From: Syntrophales bacterium | GTDB taxonomy: Bacteria; Desulfobacterota; Syntrophia; Syntrophales; UBA2210 | Length of the DNA stretch: 44,394 bases | Reading direction: 5' to 3' | NCBI GenBank assembly: GCA_023228425.1 | Contig: JALOBE010000021.1 | Location: 1-44,394 of the forward strand | In this document: one piece after another, positions 40,460 to 44,394 of the stretch | Numbering within the stretch: the first letter of the stretch is position 1 | Layout of the letters: every line of letters begins with the position of its first letter | Notes under the pieces: generated by a model | What the model saw: the letters and a program-made list of their open reading frames with translations, nothing else | Told to the model about the DNA's origin: nothing | Databases searched by the model: none | Translations under genes and position numbers: made by a program

Positions 40460-41716
40460 ATGGATTATGATATTGCGGACATCGACCTGGCGGACAAGGG
40501 CAGGTCCAGTGTACAGTGGGCAAACAAGAGCATGCCCGTATTGAACAGCATACGCGAGAGATTTGAACGGGAACGGCCCCTGGCAGGTATCCGCCTCGGC
40601 GCCTGCCTGCATGTGACCACCGAAACGGCGAGCCTTATGGACACCTTGAAAGCCGGGGGGGCCGAGGTTGCCCTCTGCGCATCAAACCCCCTGAGCACCC
40701 AGGATTACGTGGCGGCCTACCTGGTAAAGCATAGCGGAATCCCGGTATTCGCTATACGGGGAGAAGACCGTGACACCTATTACCGTCACATAGACGCTGT
40801 CCTTGACATAGCACCCGCTATCACCATGGATGACGGAGCGGACCTGGTGTCCAGAATTCACGCTGATCGGCGGGATCTGATCCCCGGCATCATCGGCGGA
40901 ACCGAAGAAACAACCACGGGCGTCATCAGGCTTCGCGCCATGGCGGCAAGCGGTGTTCTTCAGTTTCCCCTCATTGCCGTAAACGACGCTGACACGAAGC
41001 ATCTTTTCGACAACCGTTACGGAACAGGGCAGAGTACCGTCGATGGCATCATCCGGGCGACGAACCGCCTCCTCGCGGGATCGGTCTTCGTGATCTGCGG
41101 CTACGGCTGGTGCTCCCGCGGAGTGGCCATGCGGGCCCATGGAATGGGAGCCAACATCATCATAACGGAAACAGACCCTCTTCGCGCCCTCGAGGCAGTC
41201 ATGGACGGATACCGTGTAATGCCCATTGCCGAGGCCGCACAGACGGGCGATTTCTTCTGCACCCTCACGGGAAACATAAACGTCATCAGGAAAGAGCATT
41301 TCCTGTCCATGAAGGACGGTGCCATCGTAAGCAATTCAGGCCATTTCAATGTCGAACTCGATATCGAGGGGCTGAAAGAAATCGCGGAGTACAGGGGCCG
41401 CGTACGGGAACATATCGACGAATACCGCCTTGATGACGGCCGATTGATTTATCTGCTGGGAGAGGGACGTCTTATCAACCTTGCCGCTGCGGAGGGACAT
41501 CCCTCGAGTGTCATGGACATGAGCTTCGCAAACCAGGCCCTGTCGGCGGAATACCTGGCCGGGTCGGGGAAGGGTCTGAAGAAGATCGTCTATTCCGTAC
41601 CGCGTGACATCGATCAGGAAATCTCCCGGTTGAAACTCGCGTCGCTGGGAATCTCCATTGACACCCTCACGGAGGAGCAGAGCAGGTATCTTAATTCCTG
41701 GGAGATGGGAACGTAA
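40460..41716 (+). CDS. ahcY: Adenosylhomocysteinase
   Basis: Hydrolyses S-adenosylhomocysteine, the product of SAM-dependent methylation, using bound NAD. 418 residues. Seen: DIDLADKGRSSVQWANKSMP, LHVTTETASLMDTLKAGGA, IGGTEETTTGVIRL, NAD-binding VICGYGWCSRGVAMRAHGMG, VITETDPLRALEAVMDGY-like ITETDPLRALEAVMDG, SNSGHFNVELD and NLAAAEGHPSSVMDMSFANQ. Starts four bases after metK, so SAM synthesis and recycling are co-expressed. Convergent with lptG, with a 15-base gap and no clear terminator. Confidence 0.96.
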   Translation: MDYDIADIDLADKGRSSVQWANKSMPVLNSIRERFERERPLAGIRLGACLHVTTETASLMDTLKAGGAEVALCASNPLSTQDYVAAYLVKHSGIPVFAIRGEDRDTYYRHIDAVLDIAPAITMDDGADLVSRIHADRRDLIPGIIGGTEETTTGVIRLRAMAASGVLQFPLIAVNDADTKHLFDNRYGTGQSTVDGIIRATNRLLAGSVFVICGYGWCSRGVAMRAHGMGANIIITETDPLRALEAVMDGYRVMPIAEAAQTGDFFCTLTGNINVIRKEHFLSMKDGAIVSNSGHFNVELDIEGLKEIAEYRGRVREHIDEYRLDDGRLIYLLGEGRLINLAAAEGHPSSVMDMSFANQALSAEYLAGSGKGLKKIVYSVPRDIDQEISRLKLASLGISIDTLTEEQSRYLNSWEMGT

Positions 41717-41731
41717 TTCCCGTTTTGTTGC

Positions 41732-42811
41732 TCATGTTTTGACGCGCCTGAGAAGAAGAACGGTACCCGCCAGAAACACCAGGTTCGCCGCCCAGGCGCT
41801 CAGCATGGGCGGAAGAACGCCGGAGCGGCCCAGAGACACGGCGAAGGCGAAGAACAACCAGTAGGAAAGCCCCGCGGCTATTCCGATGCCTATGCCCTGG
41901 ACAACACCGCCGCTGCGCTCAAAGCGGGCGGCAAAGCACAGGCCGAGTACCGCCATCAGTATGCTGACAATGGGAAAGGCGACTTTGCCGTAGAGATCCA
42001 CTCTGTAGGGAGTGGCATCATATCCCTCGGAACGGATTTTTTCAATGAACCTCCTCAGTTCGCCAAACCCCATTTCATCGGGCTCCCTCTGGACAGCCAG
42101 GAAGTCCTGGGGCTTTTCCGGAAGATTTACCGGAGCGGATGCCAGTTTTTCCACCAGGGGGAATGCACCTTCAGGGAAGGTAGTGATTATAAGATCTTCG
42201 AAGACCCAGGCTCCATCGCGCCAACGTCCTTCAGCCGCATCGATTCTCCTGGTCATATTCATCGACCGGTCGAGGTAATTGATCTTTATCCCCCTCAGCA
42301 CACCTTCATGGGGATCGAAAACGGCAAAATTGTAGATACCCTCCTTCCCCCGGTACCATATCTGGTATTGTTTGAAAGACCCCGCATGGGCTCTGTTCTG
42401 TATTTCAATGTACTTCGTGTACTTGACCCGTTGATTGCTCCAGGGTGTTACAAGTTCGTTTACCATGAATGAAAAGGCGGCTATGCCCGCGGCAACCAGG
42501 ACCAGGGGCGCGGCCACCCGGTAGAGGCTCACACCGGCGGCCCTCAGGGCGACGAGTTCACAATTCCTGGAAAGGATGCCGAAGGTGATAAGTGATGACA
42601 GGAGAACACTTACGGGGGTCATCTGGACCAATATCATGGGAAGGCTGTAGATGAAGTAGGCCGCCATCTGGGGCAGCGTCGCGCCATTACTGATGAACAT
42701 CCTGATTCTCTGAAAAAAATCAACGACGAGATACAGGACGATCAGCGACAGGATGATGAGAACCAGATTCCTGGCAAATTCCTTGAGAATATAGGTGTCT
42801 ACGGTACGCAT
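41732..42811 (-). CDS. lptG: LPS export ABC transporter permease LptG
   Basis: Inner-membrane subunit that with LptF and LptB extracts lipopolysaccharide toward the outer membrane. 359 residues from the ATG at 42811 (GGAAGG upstream; a TTG immediately before is less likely). Seen: MRTVDTYILKEFARNLVL, QMTPVSVLLSSLITFGILSRNCELVALRAAGVSLYRVA (YjgP/YjgQ signature), a periplasmic beta-jellyroll in the middle, and IVSILMAVLGLCFAARFERSGG with the last helices. Downstream of lptF with a 37-base gap. lptB and lptC are not in the window. Confidence 0.93.
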   Translation of the reverse strand: MRTVDTYILKEFARNLVLIILSLIVLYLVVDFFQRIRMFISNGATLPQMAAYFIYSLPMILVQMTPVSVLLSSLITFGILSRNCELVALRAAGVSLYRVAAPLVLVAAGIAAFSFMVNELVTPWSNQRVKYTKYIEIQNRAHAGSFKQYQIWYRGKEGIYNFAVFDPHEGVLRGIKINYLDRSMNMTRRIDAAEGRWRDGAWVFEDLIITTFPEGAFPLVEKLASAPVNLPEKPQDFLAVQREPDEMGFGELRRFIEKIRSEGYDATPYRVDLYGKVAFPIVSILMAVLGLCFAARFERSGGVVQGIGIGIAAGLSYWLFFAFAVSLGRSGVLPPMLSAWAANLVFLAGTVLLLRRVKT

Positions 42812-42848
42812 CAATCGGCCTTCCGATACTTCGACATGTACGGAAGCG

Positions 42849-44255
42849 TTATTCTTCGGGTGTATCCTTCACCACTGCCCGGGCCTTCCGGACGTTACGC
42901 TTTTCCTGCCGGCGCCACGCTGACAGATGGGAATAACTCAGACCTTCACGGCGCAGGAGCTCGCCGATCCGGCGGGACTGTCTGCATGCCTCTGCTTCAC
43001 GAAGAATAGCGCGCTTGTACTCCGCGGTAAATCTCCTTTGTGTCCTTTTCGGCGGAACCGGAGGACTGGAATCAATGTGAGCCGGCGGCAGAAGGACCCG
43101 GCGGTTGATTCTTTTTTGTAGCGCCTCAACGTCCAGAAGAGGTTTTTCAGCCAGGGCTCTGCTGAACGACCATACACCCGCTGCACCGAGAATCAGGTTT
43201 GGTCCCCAGGCGGAGGCGGCCGGCCAGAGTTTTCCCGTCTCTCCCAGCGCGTCTCCACCGAGTTGAAGAACGTAATAGACAACGACGATGACCAGGCCCG
43301 TGACGAATCCCCGGGATTTGGCCGTCCGATGCCGTACCATTCCCAAGGGAAACGCGATGAGTGCAAAAACAACGCAGGTCACGGGCACGGCAAAACGCTT
43401 GTTCAGGTCCATCACCAGCACGTTGCGCTCCGCCGCGGACCGCCCGGCGTCCCTCAGCTCACCGAGCATGCGGCCAATCGTCATCGTGTCGCTTCCATCC
43501 CGACGAGATTCTCCCCCGGCTCCCGCGATGGTCTGTGACATGTCGAGGGCGATTTCATAAACCGCGAAATCCATCTTCCGATAGGTTGCCAGGTCAGCCC
43601 CCACCATGTGGGTGCTTCCCTCCTCAAGTCTCAAGGTTACACCCATGGACCCGGGGTCAGCCTGAAGTCTCCCCCTGCGGGCAATGATGGTCACGGGACT
43701 GTGCTCAACGCGCTGATCCGCTATGAACACGCCCGTCATCATGGATCCGTCCACTGAAACCTGGTCAGCGTAAAGCATGAGGCCGGGAAAATCATCGTTG
43801 AAAATTTTCTCCTTAATGCCGATCCCGGCCCTCTGCCGGGCCAGATCGACGAGAAGTTCACGGCCCGCCGTGTTGCCCGCGGGTACGACGAAGAACCCCA
43901 GGAACAGGGAAAGAATGAAGGCGACGACGGCAAGCAGGGCGATGGGGGGAACGAGCTGGTACAGGCTGAGACCCGCGGATTTCATGACCAGAAGCTCATT
44001 TTCTCTGGACAGTCGCCCCATACCGATCAGTATGGCGATCAGCAGCGCGATCGGTATGGTGATCGACAGAAAAGAAGGAACCAGGAAGAGAATCAGCTTC
44101 ACCATGCTGAAGAGACTGACTCCCTTGTTGATCATCATGTCCATTAACTGGAGGATCCGCCCCATGAGAAGGACAAAGGTCAGCACCAGCAATACCGTAA
44201 AGAACGGGTAAATCGTTTCGATGAATAAGGAGCGATGGATGAGATGGTGTTTCAT
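42849..44255 (-). CDS. lptF: LptF LPS-export permease with C-terminal IS3 OrfA-like helix-turn-helix
   Basis: Residues 1 to about 365 are a normal LptF: MKHHLIHRSLFIETIYPFFT, SFLSITIPIALLIAILIGMGRLSRENELLVMKSAGLSL, periplasmic beta domain, and FALIAFPLGMVRHRTAKSRG with the last helices. After a Pro-rich linker (LPPAHIDSSPPVPPKRTQ) the chain continues, in frame and without stop, into a 66-residue tail (residues 403-468). The tail reads RRFTAEYKRAILREAEAC and IGELLRREGLSYSHLSAWRR, the HTH_Tnp_1 DNA-binding fold of IS3-family OrfA transposases. So the total is 468 instead of about 365-390. No transposase catalytic domain or IS end follows. Ribosome site GGCAGG. Followed by lptG. Confidence 0.9.
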   Translation of the reverse strand: MKHHLIHRSLFIETIYPFFTVLLVLTFVLLMGRILQLMDMMINKGVSLFSMVKLILFLVPSFLSITIPIALLIAILIGMGRLSRENELLVMKSAGLSLYQLVPPIALLAVVAFILSLFLGFFVVPAGNTAGRELLVDLARQRAGIGIKEKIFNDDFPGLMLYADQVSVDGSMMTGVFIADQRVEHSPVTIIARRGRLQADPGSMGVTLRLEEGSTHMVGADLATYRKMDFAVYEIALDMSQTIAGAGGESRRDGSDTMTIGRMLGELRDAGRSAAERNVLVMDLNKRFAVPVTCVVFALIAFPLGMVRHRTAKSRGFVTGLVIVVVYYVLQLGGDALGETGKLWPAASAWGPNLILGAAGVWSFSRALAEKPLLDVEALQKRINRRVLLPPAHIDSSPPVPPKRTQRRFTAEYKRAILREAEACRQSRRIGELLRREGLSYSHLSAWRRQEKRNVRKARAVVKDTPEE

Positions 44256-44362
44256 TGCCTGCCCGGCGTGATTTGTTATTTTAACCCAGATTTTCCATTA
44301 GCAGATTTTGGTCATAATAGATAGCGTTAGTCGCTTTTAGTTGTGAGATTATCCTGAGTATG

Positions 44363-44383
44363 TTCTAATGGAAACCATTAGAA
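44363..44383. repeat. Perfect 9-bp inverted repeat upstream of lptF
   Basis: TTCTAATGG-AAA-CCATTAGAA, about 110 bases before the lptF start at the window edge, in AT-rich DNA. A further CCATTAG half-site occurs at 44295-44301. This could be an operator or the end of an element that continues outside the window. The rest of the leader 44256-44362 shows no gene; candidate -10 boxes (TATTAT, TAAAAT) lack a convincing -35. Confidence 0.5.
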
Positions 44384-44394
44384 ATAGGGTTTTG

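Noticed and set aside
42849..43049. An intact IS3 element at the lptF end
   Set aside because: Only an OrfA-like helix-turn-helix is present, in frame with lptF; there is no OrfB/DDE domain or terminal inverted repeats before lptG.
1..44394. tRNA, rRNA or CRISPR array
   Set aside because: No T-loop (GGTTCRA) with acceptor pairing, no rRNA-like stretch and no regularly spaced direct repeats were seen.

Overview
The window looks like chromosomal DNA of a strictly anaerobic deltaproteobacterium (Desulfobacterota, Syntrophales/Syntrophus-like is my best guess). The evidence is the gene content: LIV-type amino acid uptake, phosphotransbutyrylase/butyrate kinase, ADP-forming acyl-CoA synthetase, a close homologue of clostridial 4-hydroxybutyryl-CoA dehydratase, a UGA-coded selenoperoxiredoxin, and Gram-negative envelope genes (lptF, lptG, AsmA-like, NlpD-like). 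The assignment is inferred from gene content and style, not from a marker-gene search. Coding density is high, with no tRNA, rRNA or CRISPR visible. No prophage or intact insertion sequence is present.

Layout. 1-3171 (minus): livK-livH-livM, with livM cut by the window edge. 3488-6406 (minus): two phosphate acyltransferase paralogues and butyrate kinase, translationally coupled. 6837-9029 (minus): an OFA-type MFS transporter and a PurC-like protein. 9403-11679 (plus): a PLP histidine-decarboxylase-like enzyme and a patatin-like protein. 11698-13866 (minus): fused ADP-forming acyl-CoA synthetase. 14153-14875 (plus): selenocysteine peroxiredoxin. 15071-17226 (minus): a dual-specificity phosphatase and 4-hydroxybutyryl-CoA dehydratase. 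17486-22239 (minus): argJ, secA (carrying a one-base frameshift) and an M23 peptidase. 22319-25757 (minus): a two-subunit biotin-dependent carboxylase. 26006-28873 (minus): a large AsmA-like protein. 29078-32223 (plus): small coiled-coil protein, pcm, yqaA-like, nlpD-like and an MBL hydrolase. 32303-35397 (minus): zinc-ribbon protein, rsmA, tsaD. 35488-41716 (plus): nadB, panC, panD, DUF502 protein, a divergent metK, and ahcY. 41732-44255 (minus): lptG and lptF.

How the genes fit together (inference). The left third is energy metabolism: branched-chain amino acid uptake, acyl-CoA to acyl-phosphate to acid plus ATP through Ptb/Buk, a second ATP-yielding acyl-CoA route through the ADP-forming synthetase, and 4-hydroxybutyryl-CoA to crotonyl-CoA through the dehydratase. 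The right part is housekeeping: translation quality (rsmA, tsaD), cofactors (NAD, pantothenate, SAM recycling) and LPS export.

Most notable observations: a selenoperoxiredoxin with an in-frame UGA at the peroxidatic position, a good bacterial SECIS hairpin and no resolving cysteine; LptF fused at its C terminus to an IS3 OrfA-like helix-turn-helix; a promoter-to-terminator leader RNA in front of panC; and a dispersed family of short inverted-repeat elements in seven intergenic or gene-end positions.
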